Below are positions 43,565 through 56,309 of a stretch of 64,000 bases of DNA, in pieces; the first letter of the stretch is position 1; each line of letters opens with the position of its first letter. The notes beneath the pieces were generated by a model that saw nothing but the letters and a program-made list of their open reading frames with translations, did not search any database and was not told where the DNA came from. This DNA comes from Mermis nigrescens (lineage: Eukaryota; Nematoda; Enoplea; Mermithida; Mermithidae). A program made the translations under genes and the position numbers. The stretch is from the NCBI GenBank assembly GCA_036768485.1, contig JAVLUZ010000164.1, forward strand, positions 124,001 to 188,000. The letters are read 5' to 3'.

Positions 43565-44305
43565 AAAAGTAGTGTACTAGCAAGAAAATGCTTCGATGGA
43601 ACAAAAGGGATGAATAAATTTGGAATTGTGGATTATTAAGGATGTAAAAGGAGGGGACTAGGAAAAATCTACTTAAAGTCGCAAACTCTGCTAAAAATCA
43701 CATTTTCTCTAAGCAACGCTAAAAATCGAAGTATATTCGCGGCTCTAAAAAAGTGTCTTTTTTAAATAATGTTCAAAGTTTCAGATAAGAGTGTATAAAC
43801 GGAATCTGTAATATTTACTTTTTTAAAGTTGCTGGCAAGTAGCAACGCTGACTAGCTTCGTATCCTGATTGATAGAAAACTAAGTGGTATTGTATATAAA
43901 GTTGTTTTATTTTGTTTTGAGCATTAAAGCAAGCAAAGCAGGGGCCGATTGATTAGTGCACACAATCGTTGAGGGAGTGCTACATTTAGTCTGTTTCAAG
44001 TCATCAAGTCAACTTACGCGTTTCCTGTTTTAAGCCATTCATTCAATTGGCTTAGAAAGATTGTCAGTTTACTCAACATCATTTCCCATAGCTACTGCGT
44101 AGCTAATGTGCTGCTTTTTCAATCATTTTATGGTTGCCGCAGAATATACTTCGATTTTTTGCGTTGCTTAGAGAAAGTGTGATTTTTAGCAGATTTTGCG
44201 ACTTTAAGTAGATTTTTCCTAGTCCCTCCTTTTACATCCTTAATAATCCACAATTCCAAAAATATTCATCTTTTTGTTCCATCGGAGCATTTTTCTTTGC
44301 TAGTC
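43565..44305. repeat. MITE-like inverted-repeat element, copy D
   Basis: Arms at 43,570-43,745 and 44,145-44,305; the interior is the inverted counterpart of copy A (12,215-12,630). It lies directly beside a Polinton terminal remnant, as copy E does. Confidence 0.75.
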
Positions 44306-44398
44306 TAGATACATATGTAATCAAAACTTGTGTTTAAATCATTTGTGTGCCTAATACCATTTTTCATGCCTAGTTCGTGTAACATCAATTAGTACGTA

Positions 44399-45553
44399 CA
44401 GTGGTGTGCAAAAGTTCAGAGCCACCCTGCTCAAACGATGAGGGAACCAGCGAGTTAACTTATGAAAAGTTTTTAGACCAGTTTTTGTAGCTTAATATTA
44501 ATCTGCATATATTTTTAGGCTCAGTAGGATACTTATCGTGATATCAGGGATTAGAAAAGCTTTGCGGTCATTCTGTATTGCGTAAAATTATGCAAATAGT
44601 TCATATTGCCGAAATTTAGTAATGAAACGTTTCTGATTGCAGCTAAAACTAATTTTCCAGTTCGCATAAGGCACTGATAAATTATATATCGCTTTGGCGT
44701 TTTAAGAATATATTGTACTCTGGAGGGCTTTTTAAATAGTCCACTTGGCATCTGCATATTTCATGAATAATTCCGTTAAATAATTAAAGGCGTACCGCTC
44801 AAAATTCGAAAATAAAAACATTTTATGCCTTCTTACGCACTTTCAATCGAATTTTGGCTATAAGCTTATCAAATGATAGATATAATAGGATATTTCGAGC
44901 CAATAAACAGATTCTAATCGAAGCTGACTGATGAAATTCACTGGACCTAGCACTGCCACAATAAAGTGCGCAATAAAATTGTGGAAAATATTATCGTTTT
45001 TTCGATGAATATAAGCTCAATATTTCAATGCTAAATTGGAAGAGTTTGCCTATTATCGGAGTCTTGTAAAATAAAAAATTTTATGCACGAAAAGCACTGT
45101 AAGCATAGAAACTTATATTTGAGCTCTTACATTTGTTATTCTGGTACACTTACGAGTAATATAAACGAATTCGTATTGTGGCTTATTTCGGCACTTTTCG
45201 ATGTTGAGGCTAAGAAACAGGCACCGGTTTCAATATTTTCAGGCTTAAGCCAGGCTTAAATCTGACTTTAATGTTTAAACATACGTGGTCGAATTTGAGC
45301 CTGGCCCAAGCCGGGCTAAAGGTAGGCTTGAAATTTGCTCATGTGTTTAAACATTGCAAACAGGTTTAAGCCTGGCTTAAGCCTAAAGTTATTGAAAGTG
45401 GGCCCAGAGCTCCAATCAAAGAAACGATGTTCCATAAATTGAGTTTTCGTATTTCAGTGGTTTTTATCGGATAATAACATCATAACTGTATAGTAAATGG
45501 TCAGTTCAGTTATAAGGCAGGGTGGCTCTAAACGTTTGCACACGACTGTAGGT
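44399..45553. mobile_element. Decayed Tc1/mariner-like transposon
   Basis: Inverted ends of about 30 bases: CAGTGGTGTGCAAAAGTTCA with GAGCCACCCTG at the left, GCAGGGTGGCTCTAAACGTT with TGCACACGACTG at the right, next to TA dinucleotides. A 68-residue minus-strand frame (44,551-44,757) has a faint Tc1 DNA-binding-domain look (KTPKRYIIYQCL, LAAIRN). A palindromic AGGCTTAAGCC-rich block (45,225-45,395) is nested inside. Confidence 0.6.
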
Positions 45554-45789
45554 ATACGTGCGACCTAAAATCTATTACAACTTCCATTACATGGCTTAGA
45601 TAAGAGTCTTAGACGCCTTTCTGTCCATATTTCGAATTAAATTATAGATAAAGTCATCTAACGACGATTGACCTTTTGGCTTAGCTTCATATTCCATGCT
45701 ATGGGGCGTTGAAGTTTAAAAATCTACATATGTTTTACCTTCAAATATATATGCTTCGAGTATTGCGATTTCAACTTGTAACCAGAGTA

Positions 45790-46170
45790 TGGGCTTTTGG
45801 GGTTCAACCCATAGGTGAGTAGCGGCTGAATTCTTGGGTGGGGCACGATAGAGTCGAATTTCCGAAGATAACACCAAAATTTAATTCTGGGGGCCTATCA
45901 AATTAGAGAAAGGTCTGTCGGATTCTCTGGGTGTCCAGACTCCTCCCCTGCCCATGTGTGGTTCACACCTCTATAATCCAAAAGCCCCATAGATCTTCCT
46001 AGATTTTATTTAAAATTTTTCTTTTTATCATTTTTTAGGCCAATGGATAGAGTACAATGAAAAAACGACAAAATACTGTTTTGCTTTATCATCAATTTTA
46101 TGGTCTTTGAAAATTTAGGGACTCATAGTTCCCAAAGAACTGTGTCCAGCCTATGTACACAAATGTGCAT
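45790..46170. repeat. Diverged CCATAC-family MITE
   Basis: Family layout with a GGCCAATGGATAG core. A short relative begins at 46,690 and another occupies 48,190-48,375 (CACACGTGGGCGTG to GCTGCCCATGTGTATGG). Positions 46,800-48,180 show nothing else. Confidence 0.45.
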
Positions 46171-49100
46171 GTTCATCAGTACGGAATCAACACTATTAGC
46201 GTTTCCGTTCCGCAAAACATTACGATTTTTACCGTTTGGGTCAGATTTGATTAGAAACTTGTCACGATTTTCTAATTAATAGATAACTTGATTTTCCTAC
46301 GGACTTTATCATAATAAAGATTTCATGAAAGAGGTGACCCATGAAGACGTACTGATTGAAAAAGTTTTGCTTATTCTGAAATCACGTAAGCTTGTGCAAT
46401 AAAAATTTCGAAAGAATTCCGCAAAATTAAATTAGTTAATCTGGCCCTAGTCGTGCGTATTTATTCGAAAGAAATGGTTACAAATAATCATTACATTTCG
46501 ATCTTGATGTATTACGTTGTATTGCTACAAAAAGCCATAAATTGCGTTACTAATCGATAAAGCAAAAAACTTGTTTAACATCAATGCGTGAATCTTTACT
46601 CAGGATGTACATACATATGCTCCAAATCTAGTTTTTAGATATAATAATGAGATTTTCCAATTGTAGCTGAAATTAGCACTAAAATCACATAAGGGCGTGT
46701 AGTTTGGGGGTTAGTGCAGAACCCCAGGATCCGATATCCAAAAAAATCGATAGAACCCCAGAAAAGAATTTTTGGCATGTTTTTTAATTAATCCAAATAT
46801 AAAGCTAGCGTAATTTGGAAACAAATTCTAGGATAAAAGCAAACACAGTTCAAGTTCACCGCACAGTCATCTTGGCTCCAATAAGAAACACCTGATTTGA
46901 CAACAGCGACACAAACAAACGCGGCGAAATCACAGAGATGAACAAACTGAAAAGTAACAAAACGCAATTAAAATTGATCGAATTTGGCAAAAAATTGACG
47001 AAAAATGACTAAAACAAGCTTATCGCAGCGACAAATAGTCTGGGCGGTGCAATCAGCCGTTGTGATTTCAATGACAAACAACCAGCTAACCACACTGCCA
47101 GTCCATGGTCGCACGGCTAGGCTACGAAAGTTATGAACGTAGGTACCTACACGCGGTAAATTCGTCAAAATCAGCGAACAACAAAACGATATATTTTAGG
47201 GACCAATCGGGCCACGGGAGTCAAAATCGGATTTGTCGTTTTTTCTTCCGTCACAAATTGAAACAGTTAAGCACAAACGTAGAAAAAAAGCGAAAAGCTC
47301 GAATAATATCTGCGAACGTCAGTAGCGATTTGTTCAGCAAAGGAACAGGTGCAGGCTAATCGATTCACAACATAAACAATTATACGTTAGAACGCGCCTC
47401 GCGTTTTCTTAATTCGAACATAAACAACTAAAACGCGTCAAAAGAGCCAAAATGTAAGCATTAAACTAGGAACTGCTGCCGATAAATATAGGTTCATATC
47501 GAGCCGTAAAAAATTATAAAAAACGCCAAAAAGCGTAAATGCTCATTTTCCAAAATAAATCTCTCATCCGTACTCTACTAACAAGCAAAAATTTTTAATC
47601 TTTTTTGCTTCCTCAAAAAACAGCGTGTTCTTTTACGTAAGTAAGGCAAGAAGAGATATACTTTCGGATTAATACCCGTTTGGATCTTCCTTGATATTAT
47701 AATGATGCTTCCTAATTAGGTTATTTGATTATCTATCATTGTAAAAACATTGAGTAAATTTTTATAATATCAGTGTGCTCTGTCGGAAAAGGAGTTCTCA
47801 TTGCATTACGATTCTGAAACTGATGAAGCAGGAACAAGAAAAGCAATAAGCAAATAATCAGAAGCGATCAGTAACGCGTGTTGATAATGAAAACATATGT
47901 TTAGTAAGTAGATATACACTCAGCTTCACGAAATTAAGCATAAGAAAATGGCTTCTTGTCATTAAAAGGCTCATTTAATTGTTTGATTAGCTAATGGGCA
48001 ACGAAATCTAGTTCATTCAATCATTCTTACTGATTTCGATAACTGAAATTCGATAAGTTCGATCCCAAAAGTAAAGACAAAAAATTTCAAACATGTTTTC
48101 ATAAGCGCCATCTGGATGATGCAATGCTTGAATATTAGAAAGAACAATTTTTAATGCAAGTGACGTTTAAAGGAGTTAGGGCACTCAAGTAAATGGTTGC
48201 AACCACACGTGGGCGTGAAGGGTGGGCGATTTAGATCTTCCAGAGAATCCGGTAGATCCCTAAAAATTGATAGACCTTCTAGAATTGAATATTTGGCATG
48301 TTTTTTGAGGATTCTTGCTGGTTCCACTTCACCCAGACCCCCCAGAATTTGGCTGCTGCCCATGTGTATATGGTTGCAACTCTTTTGTTTAATCGAATAA
48401 GGAAGCTACCCTGTGATGTATATGTCCTTTTGTTCAGTCGTCGCGTCGTTTCGTCTCATGTATTTTAACCATTTGCGTAGGTATATGTTCTTCTGATAAT
48501 AAAACATTTATGTTCAGTTCAGTACAGTTCAGTTCAGTTATCTATTTACTGGTAGAAATAACGACATTTTACATTAATTAAACTCATGTTTATCAAGACG
48601 GAAATTGAAATGAATTTTGCTGGCTTAAATATCATGTTTTATAGTCGTTAGTTAATCTGAGTTTTGTACTTCAAAACTGGTGAACCATTACCATCCGTTC
48701 GTTCGAACGAAATTTCAAAACTTCAAGTGGAATGACGTCGCCCACTTCTTCAAGCACAGCTACTTTGCTTTTTCTGCTTGGCTAAAAGAGAAAAAGAGCA
48801 GGAAAAATGGAGTGGTTGACCATCAACACAAAGTAATATGAGTTTCAAGTTAGATCGACAAATTATCATTCGAAAAATTAAATAATACAATAATTCGAAG
48901 CATAAATAAATTTCCGTAAGAAAGGCAGCGTCGTTAATAAAAGTCTTGCATTGCAACCAGCGTTTCGCACTGAGGGCCAAATGAGCCCTCATTTTCGTAC
49001 CAGATGGAACAGCCCGACTTATTTCTATTACAAACGCTCAAAATACTTGCTTAAAATAGTTAGTAGCCAATTCAAATTTCATTAATTCTATTCGGCTTTT

Positions 49101-49424
49101 ATTTCATAGTTAATGAAATAAAATAAGTAAAACAAATTTTAAAAAATCAAAAAATAAAATGAAATAAATAAAAGTAAACTTTCATTTCTTAACTTAGTGA
49201 TTAATCAAATCAACAGCATTTTTTCTAGAAATAAAATAGTGCTAAATATTGCTTAACACTTTTGTCGTAATTTCCAAAAATCGAATTGACATAAAATTGT
49301 GATTTTGACACTTAAAAATAACCCTAATTCCAAAAACTTAATACTCGTATCATTGTTGGATCAGATTCCTTGAGCAACACTGAAACTGCACCAACGGCAG
49401 CACGATCATATATGCAGAGCATGG

Positions 49425-49700
49425 CCGGTTTGGGGGTCGGCCGTTCGGTAGGTCAGCCGATCTAGGAGTCAAACATTGAGCTTTTTCGAACCAGAATTAC
49501 ATCTAAAAAGGATAAAATAGCGTTAAAGGTAATCCACAGTCCCCGCCCTGGTCAATTTCTATCACTTGTGAAGAAAATATTTAATTTTCATCATTTTCAA
49601 CTTTCATTCTGCCTCGATTTTCTCAGAAAAATTTCATCTTTTGTATTCTGGTGATCTAGACCTTCAACCCCAACGTGCATGTCAGAGCATAATTCGATTT
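49425..49700. repeat. Interspersed repeat, inverted copy
   Basis: ATGGCCGGTTTGGGGGTCGG and CATTGAGCTTTTTCG at the left, CTAGACCTTCAACCCCAA at the right; the inverse of 38,985-39,235. Positions 49,700-51,720 hold no recognised feature. Confidence 0.55.
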
Positions 49701-51734
49701 AAGTATTCTTTGGCCCAGCTAATTTTTGATTATTAAGCATTATATAGAAGGGTAGAACTTGCATTGTAGATATGTTCATTTTTGACTATTGGCCACTTAA
49801 TTTTAGTGGCATCACAACTTTTCTGAGAACTCTAAAACTCTCAAAAATCCAGTTTTAGCGCAAAAAAAACACTTTCACGCCATTTCGCACTTTAAACAAT
49901 AATTTCTAGTCGGTACATAAAATTCTCTGAACTAAAGTCGAATTCCTGAAATTCAGTAAGAAAAATGCGCATTATTTGTCAAAATATTATTGGTTAGCGT
50001 TTAATCTAAAAACGTATTGGAAAAATTCTGGAAAATCTAGGCTCTATGATGGCACTAAAATTATTGAGCTTTACCCTTAGTCAACTTTAAGCAAATATAG
50101 AATAAAAAAGACGCAAAGCGAAACATTAAATGTTTCAGAATTTTCGTTGAAATAAATTAAAGCTGTTACAATTTCCAAGCTTTCGCACAAAAAAACTTTG
50201 TAGGAGTCACCATATCTCTGCTCTGCGTCCCAAAACTGCAAAGTAAGAATTTGAGAGTCCAAGAAAGTTAAATCATTATTCACGGAGCACTGTCCGAAGC
50301 GCCTTACGAAAATCGGAAAACCGTGCTTAACGAAAATGGTTTTTTATTGCTTATTATTCATCTCGTCAGCTATACTGGGCCAGGGCGGCTGCCCTGCCAC
50401 AGCTTTAGAACTTCATTATGACACTTAATACGTCTCAAATAATAATTTAAGTAACAAACAGAGCTCAAATTGAAATTACTAACAAAGCAAAATCTAGTGA
50501 ATTATATAATGAGAAGTAATAAGAGTATCAATAAAACGGAAACACGCATTCCTGATTAAAAGCTCATTAATCCGCATTATATAACGTAAGCCAGCGCAGC
50601 AATGTCAATCAGTAAACAATGAATCATATTAAGCTGTGTTAAATTGCTGCCATAATACTAAAAATATTCAAAAACTTTAGAGCCGAAATAGAAAAACTAA
50701 CATCAGTTAACGTTTAAAAATACCAAATTACGTAATCACGTTACAGGGCAATTGGTTTGGTGGGTATAGATACGTTCGCTGCCCATCTATTATTCTCTTG
50801 AAATAGAATAACATATATGTACATATCAAGCATTCTCATACGATTGAGCTGAAACATAAACATTCTAGGTTTTCGTAGGGAATGGACAGCAATAAAGACC
50901 GCGGAAGACTGCCAAGCTTTTTTGCTGCAATTTAACGACGTCGATTTTTCGGCGTGTATACAATAAGCGGCGAGCAACCGAGCTCATAAAAAAAGTTGAT
51001 CGACGTTCGATATTTCGCCGAACAACTAGGACATTCGAAGAAGAATCATGAAACCCACGCTTACAAAACACAAATGGAAAGAAATATAGTATCCATGTTT
51101 AATAAATCCGCCCCTGTTTGTGTGATAAAGGACAGTGTTTTGGGCCATGCACCAAAATCCGCGCACGCTCAACGAATTATTTCATTTCACTACTTCGTCA
51201 ACATTTCTTGGCATATGCAGATGTAGAAAGATGAACCGGCTCTCCAATGTTAAATATACTTATAGGTTCTCTTTCTGGAATGCTGCTCGTAAAAGGGGTG
51301 ATCGTCAGTTTTTTATAAGAAACGAATTCCGGTGATTTTTTTATCCAGAGCTTGTTTTTAAGAATGGTCCGCTGTGCGACGTCATCCGTTGCCAACAACG
51401 GGTCGCCGGTTTTGCGCCGAAGCTCAATTGTGGTGTAATCAATAAACTGATGTTACGTAAATAATCCGTTGGAGGACAAGATATGCATAAGACTTACTTC
51501 TAATACGAAATAGGTAGGTACGTGTAATGCATACGCATTTTCTTCGTGTTTCGCCTTTCTGACCGAGCCTAATGATTTTTTATGCGAAGAAGTTTCATAA
51601 AAGTTTCAACGAATAAATTTTTAACTATTAGTTTGTTTATTAACGCGCTCACTGGAAAGCGCGATGAGCAGGACAAAATTAAGACGAGTGTTGGTCAAGG
51701 AATTACAATAAATAAATGATAAGAACCTTCCTAT

Positions 51735-51915
51735 CAGGGGCGGATTTAGGGGCGGGGGCGGCCGATCCCCCCATTGGCCCAAAATAGTGCGAAAAATTAA
51801 GGATTTTTGAGCGATTTTTGGGTTAAAACGGCTAATTTTTCCGCCCAAGTCAGGGTTCCGCCCGCCACCCTTAGGATACCGCCCCCACCTTAGGAAAATC
51901 CTGGATCCGCCACTG
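51735..51915. mobile_element. hAT-type MITE with perfect 8-bp target duplication
   Basis: 181 bp with ends CAGGGGCGGATTTAGG and CCTGGATCCGCCACTG, flanked on both sides by CTTCCTAT (51,727-51,734 and 51,916-51,923). An 8-bp duplication and CAGNGGCGGA ends are typical of hAT MITEs. The intact duplication suggests a fairly recent insertion. Confidence 0.85.
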
Positions 51916-51939
51916 CTTCCTATCATAGATGCATAAACA

Positions 51940-53070
51940 TGGCCGATTGGGGGAGGGATAAAAATTGAGCTTTTTAATCTAAAAGGACATCAAAAACATG
52001 GTGTACAAAACTACGTTATTCCAAATTTTCTGGTCAATTTCAAGCACTTTTGAAGAAAATCTTAAATTTCATATATTTTCAGCCTTAATTTTTGTCTATA
52101 TTTTAATTTTTAATTTTTACCTCAACCTCCTATGTGCAAGTGTTATACCTATGGCCTCTTTCTTTCAACTTTGCGGTTTTTTCATGAATTTAATCTGCAT
52201 CAGGCAACAAAAGCAATTTAAAATTTGATGCAGGAATGCAGATAACGGCAAACTTCTCCGCATAACTTGATATATAGTAGAATACAATAACTATGCGATT
52301 AGTTTAAAACACTTTTAAAAGACACTTTAAATTTTTTAAGAACCGTAAGTTAAATGAAACGAACTAGATCTACTATTCGCAGCTTATCAATTGAAGTGAT
52401 TTTAAATAATTTTTAAAAAGATGTTTCATCATCCTTTAATTTTTCCCTCATTTTATGAATAGGATTTCAAATTTTTCGCGAAGCTAAAGATTTAATACAA
52501 TAGGTATAACGTGCACATTGTGGCAGGAATAAGAAACACAAGTTACCTTTGGTTAGGGTAGAAAAAGGATTAAAATTATGGTGTAGTAATGCGATTAAGC
52601 AATGGTTTCCTGTAACTCGATATGCTGTAGGTTATTCCATTTACTATCCTATTAATTAAAAATAATTTTGCAGTCGCTTAAGTTTCAAAAATTTTAGAGT
52701 TAAATTGAAACGGGCTATAAATACGTGGTACATTAGTATGTGCCAAAAACTTTAGCCGTGAGTGCTTTTACTCGTTTATTATACGAGTAGAAGCCAAAAT
52801 CTATTAATTTCATGCGGTGACTTGGAAAAAGAATGGAAAAAAATTAAAACACGAGTAATTTTGTTTACATTTTCGCACACAATAAATAGGTTTAATTACA
52901 AATTACAAATTACAAATTTATTCGCTGATCCGACAACAAACCAAGTAACATTAATACATTGATAAGTAACGGGAGAAAAAAGATGAAATATAAACATACA
53001 CAGAAAGACAAGTCAATAAAATACATAAATAGTCGAGGAAAGCGGGATAACGTAAAGGCAGTAGCATAAA
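51940..53070. other. Short repeat fragment, then no recognised gene
   Basis: 51,940-52,070 is a fragment of the repeat family at 28,480 and 49,425 (CATGGCCGATTGGGGGAG). The rest is AT-rich with nothing recognised. Confidence 0.45.
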
Positions 53071-53076
53071 CTGCGC

Positions 53077-54770
53077 TTATTTACGCCCCTGAATTGAATG
53101 ATTAAGATCAACTCTTTTCAATCTATTAAGAAAAACATGTCTATTTGGAGCACTTATAACTTCCTCAGGTAGAGAATTCCAAACAGAGATTACTCGATTA
53201 CAACATTCAAATTTTCTGCAGTTTTTGTTTGCCCGATTAACAAAAAGCTTACAAGAATTCATTGCTCGATTTGTATTAGTATTGAATGCAAAGAAATCCT
53301 CAAAAGGCAGAATATTAAATCTAATAATAGAAAAAGCTAACGTGAGGTCATTATATGAACGCCTTAATTCAAGTCTTTCTAATCCAAGTTGAACCAATCT
53401 CTGATCATATAAAAGATTTTTATCATTGAAAAGTCGTTTTGTAAACCTACGTGGACACCCTCAACGGAATCTATGTCGCAATGTAGAAAAGGGTTCCAGA
53501 CAATTGATCCGTATTCAAGTACAGGTCTCACATAAGTAACAAAGGCTTTACGAAGTAAAGATCTATCTTTAGAAACAAAACTGCGTAAGATTAAATGGCC
53601 TAAGTGCAATCCTTTTTTCACAATATTTGCGCAGTGTGATCTAGAAAGTAAGGTCAGAGTTCAGAAAGACACCTAAATTTCTAACGCAGGTCGTATTGAG
53701 GGGCAAGATGAAATCACTTAAGTAATAAGAATGCTAAGGATTTGATTTGCCTAAATATAAGACTGCACATTTATTAATTGAAATTTGTATTGCCAAGTAT
53801 TAGCCCATTCCTGAATATAATTTAAGTCTGCTTGAAGAGTCAAAAAATTTGAGGAAAGATTCCAGACTTTCACATCATCAGCAAAAAAGCAAAATTACTA
53901 CAGTCTGTTTCACATAACTTCGTGCATAAATTCTAAGAATTTTCATCAACAGTCAGCCCAGGGTTACGATAACTATATATCAGATCAATGCTATAATCGC
54001 AATCTGTCAGCTTATTGTCGGGAATAGTTTCAGAATTTCTGACCGAAGTTGTGTGAAACAGACTATACGTTGTTGGATATCACCCAAATCATTAACATAA
54101 ATTAAAAAGAGGATAGGACCTAAAATACTACCCTGTGGAACCCCGCTAATAACAGGAAGTGATTGAGAGAAAGAATTTCCAATTTTTACCTGTTGAGTTC
54201 TATTACTAAGAAAATTATGAATCCATTTATAACATAGCTTATTAATACCGTAGAAAGCAAGCTTGACAAGTAGTTTACTGTGCGAAACTGTGTCAAAAGC
54301 CTTACAAAAATCAATATATGCAATATCAATAGTAGAACCTCCATCTAAATATTTTGACCACTTATTTTTACAGTTTAATAATTGTAATGCGCATGATTTA
54401 TTTTTCCTAAAGCCAAACTGTCACTCAGTTAATAAATTATATTTATCCAAGCAGATAACGAGGGACTTATTTACAATAAATTCCATTGGTTTGCAGGCGA
54501 CTCAACATAAAGAGACAGGACGATAATTTTCAACTGAAGACATATCCCCTTTTTTGTGTATGGGAAAAATCAGCGCTTTGCGACATAAATCAGGTATTCG
54601 TCCTGTTCTGTATGAAACATTGAAAACTGTTTCTAAAGGTACTAGCAAAATTCTCTTAAGTTTCTTCAAAAAGTAGGCGCATAATCCATCGGGTCCGAGT
54701 GAATGCGATGGTTTAAGCATACTTCGAGATTCAGAAATCGTAACGAAGTCAAATTTATATATATTCATTT
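53077..54770 (-). pseudogene. Decayed CR1-like LINE reverse transcriptase with nested MITE
   Basis: On the minus strand: RT motifs SLGPDGLCAYFLK and HKKGDMSSVENYRPVSL (54,500-54,768), then traces of the catalytic core (IDFCKAFDTVSHSKLL, GVPQGSILGPILF) in broken frames, the FADDVK motif near 53,873-53,890, and the C-terminal region (TYVRPVLEYGSIVWNP; LGLERLELRRSYNDL) at 53,077-53,620. It is related to the LINE at 57,310-60,081. A TA-flanked MITE (53,901-54,065) has inserted just before the FADD motif, and several stops are present. Confidence 0.88.
53901..54065. mobile_element. TA-flanked palindromic MITE, copy 5, inside a LINE
   Basis: CAGTCTGTTTCACATAACTT at the left and AAGTTGTGTGAAACAGACTA at the right, with TA on both sides. 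The best-preserved copy of the 165-bp family. It interrupts the LINE between the GVPQGS and FADD blocks. Confidence 0.85.
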
Positions 54771-55059
54771 GTCTTTTTGTCTTTCGGGTTGAGCATGTTG
54801 GTATACCTCTGCAAATAGTTATGTTTCAAGACTTCAGTTCGTGAAATTAGGATTATTTCCTCCTGATCTAAAGGTAAATATGTTTCCACATTTACGTTTA
54901 TTCAGTCTTATTCAATACAGTAAGAGCATAAATTTTTCAACCAATTATAATACGACGCGATATACGTAGCTGATTTAAACTTTATGTGATGCCGTTTGCT
55001 CGCTCCGCCTTTTATTGCTATGTTTATTTAGCTGCCAGGCTTTTCATGCATATAAATAA

Positions 55060-55374
55060 ATGGAAATCACGTCATTAAATGAATATTGCGAAGAATGGCA
55101 TGACGATACGCTAATTCCTCCGGATTTTTTCAAATGCGAAATCGCTCATGCTGATATTGATGTTGGTTTAGCGAATCATGAGCAATCAACGCATGAACTA
55201 AATATTAAACCTAGTAAAAACGTAACACGTACAGCTGTGGCACTTACAATACTGTGGCTTAGAAGAATGTTCAGTAATCGCAGGCGGCGAAATGAAATTC
55301 TGCTGTTTTTATCGTTTCTCTGTTCAATATTGTTAGCAATATCGAGAAATTCAAGTCATGCAGAAAGACTACAG
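55060..55374 (+). CDS. Candidate first exon of an unidentified host gene
   Basis: 105 codons from ATG at 55,060 to a strong splice donor (CTACAG/GTGAGC), phase 0. The N-terminal half is acidic and soluble (EEWHDDTLIPPDFFKCEIA), followed by a basic cluster (RRMFSNRRRRNE) and one hydrophobic helix (ILLFLSFLCSILLAI), consistent with a membrane protein entering the bilayer with its N-terminus inside. TATAAATA lies just 5' of the ATG. No family was recognised and no downstream exon was found; the next 9 kb is repeats, so the gene may continue beyond the window, or the call may be wrong. Confidence 0.4.
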
Positions 55375-55574
55375 GTGAGCACAATCAACGATTTGCCTTT
55401 GTAGCCCTGTGCACGGGTGCACGTTGAAAATAAATTTTTAGGTATATATGGATGGCCTCAGGCCCGTATCCAGGATTTTGTTTCGGAGGGAGCACGACCG
55501 AAATTACAGAGATATACATATTGATGCAAAATCGGGGCTGGCTCAAACCAAGATTTGAAAATTTTGCGTCTTAG

Positions 55575-55785
55575 ATTTTTGGGGTTTTTGGTGGGTTTTT
55601 GGGGTTTTTGGTGGGTTTTTTTGGGGTTTTTGGTGGGTTTTGGTGGGTTTTTGGTGGGTTTTGTTGGGTTTTTGGTGGGTTTTTGGTGGGTTTTTGGTGG
55701 GTTTTTGGTGGGTTTTGGTGGTTTTTGGTGGGTTTTTCGGGTTTTGGTAGGTTTTTGGTGGGTTTTGGTGTGTTTTCCTGATACA
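55575..55785. repeat. G-rich minisatellite (GGTGGGTTTTT)n
   Basis: About 17-18 units of 11-14 bases on the plus strand, each with a GGTGGG or GGGG run, so the G-rich strand could form quadruplexes. Open frames rich in Gly/Phe/Trp (plus) or Lys/Pro/Thr (minus) are artefacts. Confidence 0.95.
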
Positions 55786-56309
55786 CACCAGAGTTGTCTC
55801 TATACACTTATAAACATTGACTTGGCTTACTTTGTGACATGTAAAGGACCCAACATAAAAAATAGGACAAGTTCAAAACAAGGCTTTATTCGACTGTCGC
55901 TGTGCTGATCAGTGATCAGTGATCACATATTCCTATCATCACAATCATGAGTATCCGGCAGTAATTTTTTGCAGTCAACTGCAGGTAATATTAGCACACA
56001 ATGTAAAATTATATGCAGTCAAAACCCAGCGGCCTAGACTGTAGGTAATATAGCACATAACGTAAAATTATATGCTGTCAAAAACCAGCGGCCTAGACTG
56101 CAGGCAATATAGCACATCATGTAAAATTATATGCAGTCAAAAACTAGCGGCCTAGACTGCAGGTAATATAGCACACAATGTGATATTATATTATTACCCG
56201 AAATTATAAAGGGGTTGCAAGAGGACGATACGTCGAATTTAACTAATTTATTTTAATTTATTCATACGATGGGCTAGAATAGCCAGTCGAGCAAAGGCGA
56301 CCAGAAACA

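Noticed and set aside
55543..55908. Gly/Phe-rich plus-strand and Lys/Pro-rich minus-strand frames
   Set aside because: Translation of the G-rich minisatellite on both strands.
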